A stretch of 64,000 nt of DNA from positions 6,958,501 to 7,022,500 of the forward strand of contig CM060831.1 in NCBI GenBank assembly GCA_030762175.1, written 5' to 3'. A model generated the notes under the pieces. That model was not told where the DNA came from. It saw only the letters and a list, made by a program, of their open reading frames with translations, and did no database searches. This stretch comes from Metallyticus violacea (lineage: Eukaryota > Arthropoda > Insecta > Mantodea > Metallyticidae). Shown piece by piece: positions 46,540 through 57,039 of the stretch. Position numbers and translations under genes: made by a program. Within the stretch, counting starts at the first letter, position 1; each line of letters begins with the position of its first letter.

Positions 46540-47005
46540 GTGTAAAGGAAAGTGATAGCGACCTAGGTGAAAAGCCAAGCGTTGTACTATCCAAAACAAG
46601 TCATGAGAATCCCAAGATTTGTGCTAGCGAATTGCATTTTACTGACCTAAACTATTACGTGAAGCAATCTACTGAGAACGACATCACCATATACCGACAC
46701 TACCAACAACGAAGCGGTAAGTAACCTGGAACCAATGTCCTCTACTAAGAGTGTGTGCTACTGAATGATCGCAAAGGCAAGCTGATTATTTTTGGAGGTG
46801 AAAGCACTTTGCAATATTTGAGCGAACAGAAGCACTTTACATAGATGGAACTTTCAGATACTGCGCAAAATGTTTTACACAGTTATTTACATTGCATTTC
46901 TTTTACAATGGACATTACATTCCTGTAGTTTTTTGTTTAATACTAAATAAGAACAAAGACATCTACTCCTTGGTGTTTCGTTTCATAAAGGGAAAATGCA
47001 TATGT
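46540..47005 (+). pseudogene. MULE-type transposase fragment
   Basis: Beyond the mariner the plus strand reads GEKPSVVLSKTSHENPKICA near 46570-46630, then GKLIIFGGESTLQYLSEQK near 46770-46830. After a frameshift, ALYIDGTFRYCAKCFTQLFT and LHFFYNGHYIPVVFCLILNK (46831-46950) follow. The pattern YxDGTFxYCxKxFxQLFTIHGFxNGHYxPLVFCLLxxK is the start of the MULE transposase domain, with its first catalytic Asp at 46844. The domain breaks off at about 47005, exactly where repeat R copy C begins. The second Asp, the CxxH region and the Glu are absent. It is the only MULE text in the window. Confidence 0.8.
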
Positions 47006-47226
47006 TAGTGTTCAAACTTCTACCTAAGAAGAAAAAAGTTCATCACGCAGGAGCTGCCTAAACTAAGCCAGTTCCTCACTAAGTAGGGTAACCTTAAAAA
47101 ATAATATAAGATCCAAACTATAGCCTCATTAATTAATGTAATAGAATAAGATATGGCATTGAGGAGAACCAAATTAGGATTCTTGCAATTTTATAGATTG
47201 TGTCACAAATGAAAAACCCTTTTTAG

Positions 47227-47228
<2 letters not shown>

Positions 47229-47274
<46 letters not shown>

Positions 47275-47294
47275 CATTATTATTATTATTATTA
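47229..47294. repeat. (TTA)n microsatellite in R left block
   Basis: About 22 TTA units with one interruption (tca). In copy A the same position holds a TTC-rich run. Confidence 0.95.
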
Positions 47295-48944
47295 ATGACA
47301 TTAAATAATTAAAAGTAATAATATACTACTAATTATACGAAATATATGAACACTGATAGACAAAGCTTGTTAAACATTTTTAAACATAACCATGTTTATG
47401 AACTGAGCCCTTGATAGCATCTTTACATTTACTAAAAGAGAGAAAAATAACAGAAAATTTCGAGTTACATTCTGTATTTAAGAAGATGTTTATATTTTTC
47501 AATAAAACAAAAACATGTTACTATTTAAAAGCAAAGGCAATGTACAAAACAAATAAAATAATCGAACGTTTCATTGATTTTCATTGGCTTTATAATTTAA
47601 TTTAAATGTAATTGTAGTAAAAACATGTAACGCAAACTTTTCTGAAGGTCATTAAAGAGCGCTCTTACATACAGATATAATTTTCAAACACATATTAGAT
47701 TAATATTTCACATTTTCTATCTTCACGACGATACGTTAGTTAAATATAAAACATTTTTCTCCTTATAAATACAGTTTATATGCTGAATTAATTTGTTCTT
47801 TTATTTTGTAACAATATAAAGCAAATTAAACGCAAGAGCGCTTTTTAAACTTTGGTTTTCATATATATCCGTACTCCAAATGGTCCAATTTGCCTAATTT
47901 TAAAAAATATTGATATTACTTTATTTAAAAGGTATATTCCGAAATTTGTCGCGAAGAAACAAATATTGGTGCCACTAGAACGAGTTTTAAATGTTGGGTT
48001 TCAGATGAACACGCACTCCTAACGGTCCCACTTTGCTTATTTTCCGGATCTATTTTTCTTGTTGTGTTTAAATGGTATATAAACTTCTTATATATATTCG
48101 TTGCGAAAAAGCATATATTGGTACCGGTAGAATAATTTTTTAAATTTTGGGTTTCAGGTAAGTCCCAACTGCTAATAACTGTATCACTGATTTTCAGCAA
48201 ATATTTTTATTTGATTTAAATGGTATACCTACGCCGAGATTTGTTGAGAAAGTACAAATATTGGAACTGCTAGAATGAATTTTAAATTTTGGGTTTTAGG
48301 TAAACCCCACTTCTAATGGCCCGATTTATATCATTTTTTTTCAGAAACTATTGTTATTATTTTATTTAAACGGTATACGGAATTTCTTTGCGAAAAAACA
48401 AATATTAATTCCGCTAGAGCGATTTTTAAATTTTGGGTTTCTGGTAAAAAAAAAAAAAAAAACTCCTAATATTCCTATTTCACTGATTTTCAGAAACTAT
48501 TTTTATTATTTTATTTCAATGGCATATACCGCGTTCCTTTAAAAAATAACATTGCGGCCGCTAGAGAGACTTCTGAATTTCGCTTTAACCCCAACAATGC
48601 CCCTCCTCCAAATATAACGCTATTCCTAATGGTGCAACTGCCCTGATTTTCAAAAATTAGTTTTATCAAATTATTTTTAGAAATATACCGATTTTTATTG
48701 AGGAAAAAACAAAAAATTGCGGCCGCTAGAACAATTTTATGTTTTTAAATTGTTGTTTAAGAATGTTTGGTTTATGTTAACCCCCACCCCTAATTGTCCA
48801 AATTTGCTGGTTAACGAACTCGACGAATCTTTTGTTAATTGGTGGTTATAGACCTAGTTTTAATGAAAAAAAGAATGCGACCGCTGGAGCGTTAACGCGC
48901 CCGCCCGCGCACAGACGCACGCACGCGCACACACACACACACAT

Positions 48945-49236
48945 GTCGGTCCTGGTGGTATAGTGGTAACCATACTTGCCTTCTAAACCCAAGATCGCGG
49001 GTTCAAACCCGATCAGGATCAATGGATTTTTTCGGGCGTAAAAATCATAAACAAGACTTCCTTGGGAATGGAAGTAAAGCCGCAGGTCCCGTGTAGATTT
49101 ACGACTTGAAAAGGAACCTCAAGCCTGAAAAAAGAAGTCTCCGAGCAAACGTTGACAACCATTTCACGCCCTGATTTGAATGGGACGCTGATGACATGAG
49201 CTGTTAAAGAGCGTCCGTAAATAAACGAATAAAAAA
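48945..49236 (+). repeat. SINE1 inserted in the CA microsatellite of repeat R
   Basis: Full-length head (gtcggtcctggtggtatagt, B box gggttcaaacccgatcagga) and body, ending aataaacgaataaaaaaaaa. It is flanked by cacacacacat on both sides (48934-48944 and 49247-49257), an 11-bp TSD, although the microsatellite context weakens this. It has several private deletions, such as the loss of part of cgtcgtacattt. Confidence 0.93.
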
Positions 49237-49405
49237 AAAAAAACTCCACACACACATATACATTTATTTATTTATTTTTATTACCATTTTCGGTGCCTAG
49301 TAAGCAGGATAGATGGAGATTTTAAGATTTTTCTTTTTTCCAAAAAGCATTTCATGGGTACAACTACAAAAGCTACCTATATTCCTTCGGAATTCGCTAA
49401 TATAT

Positions 49406-51110
49406 GCACATACTCGCCATATACTGAGATAGAGTAATGTATTACTCTTATCCTGTTTATAACCAAAGAGCTCTATTTATTATCATTTCCTAAAAGACTT
49501 GATAGAGAATAATGTGAACAGTTTCTAATTTCTATTCCGGAGTTCTTTCCTGGTTTTCAGCTCACATCATGGTCGGAACGTGACGGCGATGGGATCGCAT
49601 ACGAATAGAATGTCAATATACCTCCCTTGAGTGCTGAAAGGTTCTCTACGTGTAGCTGTTAGATACTGTGGCGGCGCATGTTGCAGCTTTAAGACACTTC
49701 GTAGCGTTTCAAGGAATTTCCTTATTCTTCTGTAACGTGTTCAAAAGCTCCTAAGGCAGTCGCGGATTCCTATGTAACAACAGAAGTTACAGTTGAAACG
49801 CTAGAAATACGCCATTTTCTGTGGTCTAAGGAAAAGTGCACGGGTAAAACATGCGATGACACTGTACGAGGCAATCCAATTTAACCCACCATCAGTCCCA
49901 CTATTTTCTTTTTATCAAGGCTCGATTGTTCGCATCCCGTCTTTACGAATGTGCAAGGGAACAATGGCCATGGACACAGAAGCGGGGATAACCCCAATTT
50001 CCTCCCCCCATTCATTCCTGGACTGCCTGGCATACGAATTAGGGACACGGTTTATATCGCTGTGAGCAAGAGGGGATCACGGACTAACAAAAAGTAAGTT
50101 ACTGCTGCTGTAACGCAAAGTAGATTCTTCTGACAAAGGTAGTTCCAACAATGTGGTGGCTGATGCGACACAGACCTTTGTTCTGCTATGTCACAGACAT
50201 CTGGCCCCCATGTGACGTATAGCAGTGAAATCCATACAGGACATGTCTCTACTTTTAGTTTCATATATCCTCATTATTACGTAACACAGCGACGAACATG
50301 GCAAAAATGTGTAGCTTAAGAATTTCTTCGGTGCTGCAGGCACAGTGCACAATCTTTTATCCAGTATATACGTAATTATCAGTTTCATGGTTTTCCGTTT
50401 TTAACTCAATTTTAAATTGTTTATGAATGCTGAATACGAACTTATTGGTAACAGCGCGCTGCTTTATAATGTATGCTCTGGTACTGTCCAGTCCGCCAGA
50501 AAGAATTTGGCTGCCATTGCCATCTGTTTCATAGCGACACTTGCTTTATTCTCCCAGATAGCAAGTACAACCAAAACTGAGATCCAGACGTGCAGCATAT
50601 ACAGCCAAGAGAAATGTGTGTCGTTATTGTTTTTTCCGCTTCCATAGCAACTCAGAAGGATGCACGAGTCAGAGCATTGCCAGCTTGCTAAATATAATTT
50701 TTGAGACTTTGTTAATCTATAACAATTTTTATGAGAAGGCAGAATGTGACATGGGCAAGAACAGGAACAATAAGTAAAAGTTGACAAATAACTGTACCCA
50801 CTGTATGGCAAGGTAGGCAAGTACTTACAATGTACACGACCGAAGAATAGGAGAGGAAATAGGAAACAAGTGGGATAATTTGCTGGCAGAAATTTTGGCA
50901 TTAAATTTTGTTTGCTATTAGCACAAAAGAATTTTTGAAGCAATTTCAAAATTATGTAGGGAAAGTAATAGAAAAGAGGTGGAGGAAAGTGATCAAGGCA
51001 AAGGAAGAAAACAATAAAGAAACAATAACGGCTACAACAAATTTGAATCTGGCAACACCAGGCCTTTGTTATGTAATAATAGTCTAAAACAGTAAGTATG
51101 ATTATTATAT
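49406..51110. other. Stretch without firm features
   Basis: Overlapping frames at 50417-50647 (plus) and 50464-50949 (minus, 161 codons) carry hydrophobic stretches but no motif I recognise. A SINE4-like scrap is at 51028-51065. Confidence 0.4.
51028..51065 (-). repeat. SINE4 head fragment
   Basis: ggctacaacaaatttgaatctggcaacacc matches agctacaacagatttgaacctggcaacact at 54559-54590. In reverse it contains a B-box-like ggttcaaatc. Only the B-box half survives. Confidence 0.5.
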
Positions 51111-51112
51111 CA

Positions 51113-51624
51113 GTACATTTTTATGTTCAAACTTTATAGCAGATACTAAAAAGTTATTTTCAAATACATTCCTTAGGTGGAGCTGCGTAAACTGAGCGAA
51201 TTCCTCACCAAGTTGAATAACTGTTAATAAAAATGAAAATAAAATTTAAATTAGGCCTTATTAATTAATGAAGTAAAATAAGCAATGGCATCACTTTGTG
51301 GTGTAAGGGGAAAAAATTAAAAGTCTTGCAATCTATAAGTAATACAGAAGGGGAACAACAATTTTTAGAATTGTTTTTATTGTTATTGAGATTAAACGAC
51401 AATAAATTAATGGTATACTATTAATTAAATGAAACGTATGACCACTGATAGACAAGTCTATACAGTGTGGATATTTTTAAACATTTTTAAATGTAACCAC
51501 GTTTATGAAATGAACCCTTGATATCACTTTTATATTCACTAAAATAGAAATAAAGATAGTTTAGAGTTACATTTTGCATTTAAGATGAAGATGTTCATGT
51601 TTCAATAAAACAAAAACGTGCGTG

Positions 51625-51683
<59 letters not shown>

Positions 51684-52491
51684 CGTTTTTACTCCGATAA
51701 TGGTCTCCCTAATTTTCGGAAACAATTTTTCTTGTTTTATTTAAATTTATATTTCGAATTTTGTTGTGTAGAAACAAATTATGGTGCCGCTAGAGCGATT
51801 TTAAACATTAGGATTAGAGGTGCACCCCCACTCCTAATGACCGAACTTCCATGATATTCGGGAGTTATTTTTCCTATTTTATTTAAATGGTATATACCGA
51901 GTTTCGTTGTGAAAAAGCAAATATTAGTGCGGTTAGAATAATTATTAAATTTTGGGTATCAGGTAAACCCTTATTCCTAATAATCTGATTTCACTGATTT
52001 TTAGGAACTATTATTATTTTATTTCGATGGACTATACCGAGTTTCGTTGAAAAAAACAATTTTCGGCACTAGAGCTATTTTTATATGTCGTTTTAGCCCC
52101 CAATTTTTAAATTTCGGTTTTCATTTATACCCCTACTCATAATGACCCGATTTCCCTGATTTTGAGAAAATGTTTTTTCTTATTTTATTTAAACAGTTTA
52201 TACCGAATTTTGTTGCACAAAAGCAAATATTGGTGCCGCTATTTTTTTTTTTTTTTAACATTTTCGCTTTGAGGTTAACCCCCACCCCAAATTGTCCAAC
52301 TTTGCTGGTTAACGATTTCGACGTATTGTTTGTTAATTTATGATTATATACCGAGTTTTGTTGAGGAAAAAATATTTTCATTGTCATTTTTGGTGCCTAG
52401 TAGGTAGGATAGATAAAAATTTGAAGAAACATTTCATAAATCTTTTTGGGTACAAAAGCAATTGCTACATTCCTTCGGAATTCGCTAAAAC
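51113..52491 (+). repeat. Unclassified repeat R, copy D
   Basis: Left block from about 51120 (tatgttcaaactttatagc, ggagctgcgtaaactgagcg, aattcctcaccaagttgaat) through ctgatagacaag, accacgtttatgaa and cccttgatatcac to about 51617. TG and TA microsatellites follow (51627-51682). Then a tandem array with unit landmarks at 51790, 51933, 52069 and 52239, and the right block tggtgcctagtaggtaggat (52391) to ggaattcgctaaaac (52477-52491). Left agcgaattcc (51195-51204) and right ggaattcgct (52477-52486) form a perfect 10-bp inverted repeat. The segment between left block and array seen in copy C (47520-47800) is missing. Confidence 0.8.
51627..51682. repeat. Compound (TG)n(TA)n microsatellite in repeat R
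   Basis: About 14 TG units (51627-51654) followed after tacata by about 13 TA units (51657-51682). Confidence 0.96.
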
Positions 52492-54107
52492 AGTTACTGA
52501 AAATCAGCGAAATTCTTCATAACAGCTGTTCCATCTAGAGCTTGTACATTTCTCAAAAACATTTGTCGGTATATGTTGTAGTAATATAAAAAATGATATT
52601 AAATATTTTAAATGTGCAAAACTTATCTGAGATACGTCGAAACTGCAGATACACAAAATTTTGTGATTAAATGAAGACCTGAAGGGTTTCAAATTTTCCG
52701 ATTGTACCCTATATAGTCTACCAATGCAATAAAATTGTGAAGCCACGCATGAACATTGAAAACGGCGTCTTTTTTCAATGCTGTTTATTAAATGATTTAA
52801 TTTAATATATCTTCTACATGTTGTGAAATGCTCTAAAATCAGATATGAAACAGTTCGTTCCCGGGGGATGTGTCGAGACCGAGAATACAGAACAACATGT
52901 CTCGTATTCGTAACAAGTGAATGCCATTTTATTAACTCCGCCAACAAGTGCTGGGATTCACATGTTCCCTTCTACACCCCCCTTCCTCAAGTCTCGTCGA
53001 GTCGGCAAGAACCGCGCACGAAACTTTTACTCAAACAATGCCAATGAATATCAACTTCCTGGATGAAGTCAGTTGTGCCAACAGAACAAAGGATGCTCTG
53101 GGGTGTTAATTAAGTCTGCCTGCTTTATCTTCCCTGTTGCCAGTGTTGCGTAGGCTGCATTAGCATGCAAAATGTTGCAACGCTGCCAGCTGTGTCGAGC
53201 TCTTCAACACATCACCTGCGATATGTTTCTGCCCTATTTCACCCCTACACTCAACTTGCTGTAAAAAATCATCGTGACTTGCTGACGTACACGTGAAAGT
53301 CTTCAGCTCGCGTTAAAGCATTTGTTCAGCTTAGAGAGGCGAGCAAATCGCGAGAATTTTAAAGTTATCGCTCCATATTCAGAAAGAAAGCTATAAAAAC
53401 GACTTAGCCCTACGTTTTTAACAATGAAAAAGTTACAGGTAATTTTTAATGGTAGTGTAACCCATTTGTAGTACCCCCCTTCTTTTTTGCAGTAATATCC
53501 CAGAGCTGATACCTTCGTTTTATGCGTATATATTTCAGACCAATAAGTTCATTATTAAGGATGAAAAACGTGGAGAGTATTACATGGTCGGAGTAAACAA
53601 ATATATAAAGTTTATCTTTACGTACTTCCTATTACAATACTCTAACAACAAAATTAACCTATTTTGTTGTTAGAGTATTTAATCGTAATTTCGCAATTTT
53701 CTTTAAACCCGTTGGTTTTTTGTTTCATTATGAATGACAAACTGGAAAACACTAGCGCTAAACGTTTCATACGATGCTATCTAAACTTCAATCTAAAGCT
53801 ATGGAAATCTGCACTGGCTTTCTAAGCCTCATTTCATAATTGAAACTTCATAAAGCTACGTTTTCACAATATCACTGACGTAATAATGAAGACAAAGGAA
53901 GCAAGAGTAGTCCCGATATGTTAATATTATTCAATTAAAACCCTTTTAACAGTAGTCTATGTACTGTTTAACATAAAAATTGCACAGGGATATAAATTAA
54001 TTAATTCATACTTGAATAATTCCGCACGAAAACATTAAAAACAACAGTTTTGGCTGAGTGATATCTGTTTGGCTGGTCCCTCTCTCTCTCTTTCTCTTCC
54101 TCCTCCC
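52492..54107. other. Stretch with one hairpin
   Basis: A 147-codon minus frame at 52504-52947 has no recognised motif. A perfect inverted repeat lies at 53636-53679, given separately. Nothing else assigned. Confidence 0.45.
53636..53679. repeat. Perfect 19-bp inverted repeat (hairpin)
   Basis: The left arm aatactctaacaacaaaat (53636-53654), a 6-nt loop taacct and the right arm attttgttgttagagtatt (53661-53679) are exact reverse complements over 19 bp. In a region where other repeats are heavily mutated, a perfect stem is unusual. No RNA gene or transposon end is recognisable around it. Confidence 0.9.
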
Positions 54108-54118
54108 TTTCTCTCTGT

Positions 54119-54405
54119 AAAATGAAATAATAAATGAATAGTGTTTAACGGTACAGAGGCACCACAGGCGATGGACACTGGTGATACATGAGATGAAATG
54201 ATATATTGGGAAAGGATTTATTTTTAAAGAAGGAATCGTTCCAGACCTAAGTTTTAGGGTACCTCCCCGGCATTTGCCGCCATTTATGAGGATTGAGGAA
54301 AACCAGGAAAAACCTCAGTCAGAGAGGACGGTCCTGGCGGGATTCGAACACTAGACCTCCCGCTCACGAGTCCGCGCCTTAACGACCTCGGCCACCTGTG
54401 GCGGT
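54119..54405 (-). repeat. SINE3 with an 11-bp target-site duplication
   Basis: On the minus strand the head is ccacaggtggccgaggtcgt with A box, and the B box is a decayed gtgttcgaatcccgcc. The body has ctaaaacttaggtctggaac and aaatgccggggaggtac-like text; the end is gtgtccatcgcctgtggtgc and gttaaacactattcatt. The 11-bp string tttctctctgt stands at 54108-54118 and again at 54406-54416, a perfect TSD. This marks it as a fairly young insertion and fixes the exact element ends. Confidence 0.93.
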
Positions 54406-54489
54406 TTTCTCTCTGTGACAAAATATGTCAATATTATTTTCACTTTCCAACAATAAAATAATTTCGTTACATTATATTTCGTAGAAAAG

Positions 54490-54650
54490 AATCTATTCCG
54501 GCAGTCCCCTAAGTGACCAGGAAAAACCACGTAAAAGCTAAAGGTAAGACTGGCCAGCTACAACAGATTTGAACCTGGCAACACTCGAAAGCAAGTCTCA
54601 ACACCCCGTTCGATAAGCGAATAAGGAGTAGAGAGCTATTAAGTTTGTCT
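54490..54650 (-). repeat. SINE4 (tRNA-derived), degenerate
   Basis: In reverse, ttatcgaacggggtgttgag and gccaggttcaaatctgttgt give a weak tRNA-like head with B box GGTTCAAATC. The body runs ggccagtcttacctttagct, acgtggtttttcctggtcac and ttaggggactgccggaatag. The block with ttttcc followed by a gcc-rich gccgg string resembles the middle of SINE3 (ccaggttttcctc, then aaatgccggg), suggesting a shared central domain. One main copy plus a scrap at 51028. Confidence 0.55.
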
Positions 54651-56218
54651 TCTGTATAATAAAATATTTCGGTATGGCCCCTGGTTTCTCTAATTCTTCC
54701 CTTGGGGGGAAGATTTTGGTCTTCAGGTAAATGAACTTATTTCTGTTTAATTAACAAACTTTTGCCGCATGTGATATTAAGACTTAGCTTAATATTTAGA
54801 ACGTCGTTTTGTGCTGCTTTAATTACTGTTTCATTAGTGGTAAAATGGTAAGGCAAATGATAACCCACACTTCAAGGAGTAATTCAGTTAAATCATTTCC
54901 CTTTCACATTTTCTCCACAGTTTATTCACGGCTTTTCTGGCACGTTGTCTAGTTATGGAGCTTTTCGTCTTTTTAATTCGCTTACTGCAAATTCACTTTT
55001 CATGATTAGTAAGGCCATCTTTTGTTTTGACTGAGGATCAAAAACTTGTTCCTTTTTAAGCCAATTAACGCAAAAACAAGAATATAAATCCATAAATGTA
55101 TGATTATGAATGTATTTTAGATTTAACTGCTTAACGCGCCGAACGAGACAACTAACCATTTATTCAATTTATGCGCAGCCACAGTGCAAAATATGACGTT
55201 GTATAATGCAGGCAGTTAGTTACTAATTTTGTCACCGATAAAGTAAACTGAAACATGTAAATTTTTCTTTGTTTAGGACGGTTATTTCGAGGCATGCATA
55301 CAGATTATCATGACTTTAATAATTTTATATTAGCAATGTGATGATGGATGTTGCTTAACTGGTGACATGAAACTCTTCTCGTCCAGGGATTTGCCTCTCG
55401 GAGTGTGCTGAAGCGCAGTCGAATGTATCGGAGGTGTTATATTTGACACAGATGTACCTCCTAGTTAGCAACTTTTAAACAAGTTTGCACAACTTGGAAG
55501 CGCTCTGGATGCTAATAGTGTCTCGGAAATCAGATTTGAGGTAACGCCTTCGGACTTGCCTAACAAGCTTTCCCTTGTTTCAATGCCCAACGGCTTCCTC
55601 ATTTTGAGTAGTCTGGAATTCTCATTATCCATGCTTGTGGTTTGTACATTTTCCCAAACAAACTGTACTGATATTTGGATGGCGGACCAAAACATATTTT
55701 TAAAGCCAATAGTGGACTTCTTCCCCACACTTCCTACTGTTATAATTTGGCCCTGGCTATTAACATGTACAGTATGTACAATTAAAAATGAACCAAAATT
55801 GTTTAAAAGAGATTTAACAGTAGAACAGTAGAAAAATACCAAGCTCTTCCACATTCAACATTCATATACTATAATGATCTACTATAGCATGCAATTTAAT
55901 AGGTAAATGCTATGCCACAGGCCCTTTTGCTGCCAAGAGATACAAACTTCGGCAATGCTTTACTATCAGGGAAGTTTCACAACGTCTACTCAAGTCAGAT
56001 GAAACAGAATGCCACTAGCACAAACAGGTTATCTGTGCTTTATGGGCTGCAGCTGAGTTTTGTTGGAAGAGACATAAATCCATGATTCAGGTTTTATTTT
56101 CGTGGGCAGGACTGAAAAAAGTCACTTTCTATATAGCACCTACTCAAACGCCATCACTGATGCATAGTGTTGCTCCCAGATTGCCATTAAAGTGTTCAGA
56201 TTACACTTTTGCTGATTT
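54651..56218. other. Stretch without firm features
   Basis: Overlapping open frames at 55465-55854 (minus, 129 codons) and 55556-55831 (plus, 91 codons) are the longest uninterrupted unassigned frames here. They match nothing I know. The stretch 55855-56218 could belong to the DDE element whose end is at 56490. Confidence 0.4.
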
Positions 56219-56466
56219 GGTTTATTTACGGACGCGTAACATCTCAGGACGTGAAAAGGCCGATCAATTTTGCTCCGAGGCCTCTTCTTCCCGGTTTCAG
56301 GTTCTTTTACGTGCTGTAAATCTACGACACACGACCCACTTACTTTCTGAAGAAAGCCATACATAGGATTTTTACGCCAAAAAAAAATTCATCGACTCTG
56401 ACTGAGATTGAACCAGCGACCTTGGGTCTACGAGGCAAGTATGGCTACCACTAGACTACCAGGGCA
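56219..56466 (-). repeat. SINE1 copy with internal deletion
   Basis: Tail side ttggtttatttacggacgcg, then catctcaggacgtgaaaagg. The tcatcagcgtcccattcaat block between ctcagg and gacgtgaaa is deleted. The body continues through gcctcttcttcccggtttca and ttttacgccaaaaaa to the head, with the B box read as gggattgaaccagcgacctt-like and the A box as ctagactaccagg in reverse. Confidence 0.87.
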
Positions 56467-56489
56467 GACTCAGAACCGCTGGAAAATGA

Positions 56490-56875
56490 AGTCTGGTCTA
56501 TTCTCTCCACCTGTGATAATATCAATTACCTCATTCGCATGCAGGTAGATGGACCACGTTTTGCAACGTCCGTGAACGGTTTGATCAACATTTTCCAGGC
56601 AGTTGCTTCGCTCTGTGGTTCTCATGAGTGGCCAGCATGGGGGTCCTGACATCACTCCAAGTGATTTCTTCCCCTGCGCTAGGTAATGGACAAAATTTAC
56701 AGCATCAAACCAAAAATCACGGAAGAACTGGAGGATAGGATTCGCCATGTTTTCACCAAGGTACCTCCGGAATTCCTGTTAAAGCCAGTCAAGATATCAC
56801 CTAAGAGCTTATAGAAATTGGTGGTCAATGCTGGTGTACATATCGCATTTTAACAATGTAGACAATTTCTACCGT
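56490..56875 (+). pseudogene. DDE transposase C-terminus (DUF4817-type element)
   Basis: The plus strand reads VRERFDQHFPGSC near 56569-56607, matching VREFLDxxFPGRWIG. Across frameshifts comes a SPDITPSDFF-like segment (56650-56680), corresponding to SPDLTPxDFFLWG with the catalytic Asp. VMDKIYSIKPKITEELEDRI, RHVFTKVPPEFL and KLVVNAGVHIAF follow (56690-56850). This end structure is typical of arthropod DDE elements with a DUF4817 N-terminus, which itself is not found upstream. The SINE1 just before it may have split the element. Confidence 0.62.
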
Positions 56876-57039
56876 TTCATACTCCAGCACAAATTTCTTT
56901 CATACAATAGAGCAATTGTTAAGAAAGTTATTAACAATGTCAGATAGGGAGTTCCGCATATTTTGTATGTTTATTTATTATTTTCGTTTAATAAATCAGA
57001 AATTATAAGGAATTAGCCTTCTGATATATACAGAGATAG

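Larger units (their letters stand above)
47006..49405 (+). repeat. Unclassified repeat R, copy C (most complete)
   Basis: Left block from about 47006 (ttcaaacttct, cacgcaggagctgcctaaac, agttcctcactaag), collinear with copies A and D through ctgatagacaa, accatgtttatgaa, gagcccttgata and atgtaacg to about 47700. Then comes a tandem array with unit landmarks (ccgctagag or variants) at 47833, 47975, 48127, 48270, 48414, 48561, 48726 and 48884, spacing 142-165 bp. A GC/CA microsatellite (48890-48944) follows. The right block starts cggtgcctagtaagcaggat (49291) and ends ggaattcgctaat (49388-49402). A SINE1 sits in the microsatellite. No protein frame spans it. Confidence 0.82.

Noticed and set aside
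47820..48900. Centromeric or CRISPR-like array
   Set aside because: The units are about 140-165 bp, diverged, dispersed in several short arrays within a larger repeat, and have no unique spacers. This is neither CRISPR nor a long homogeneous satellite block.
50464..50949. 161-codon minus-strand frame with hydrophobic stretches, possible membrane protein
   Set aside because: The overlapping plus-strand frame 50417-50647 is equally open. No known domain, signal or splice context supports either.
53636..53679. Pre-microRNA interpretation of the hairpin
   Set aside because: The stem is only 19 bp with a 6-nt loop, shorter than an animal pre-miRNA, and is AT-rich. I keep it as a structural observation only.
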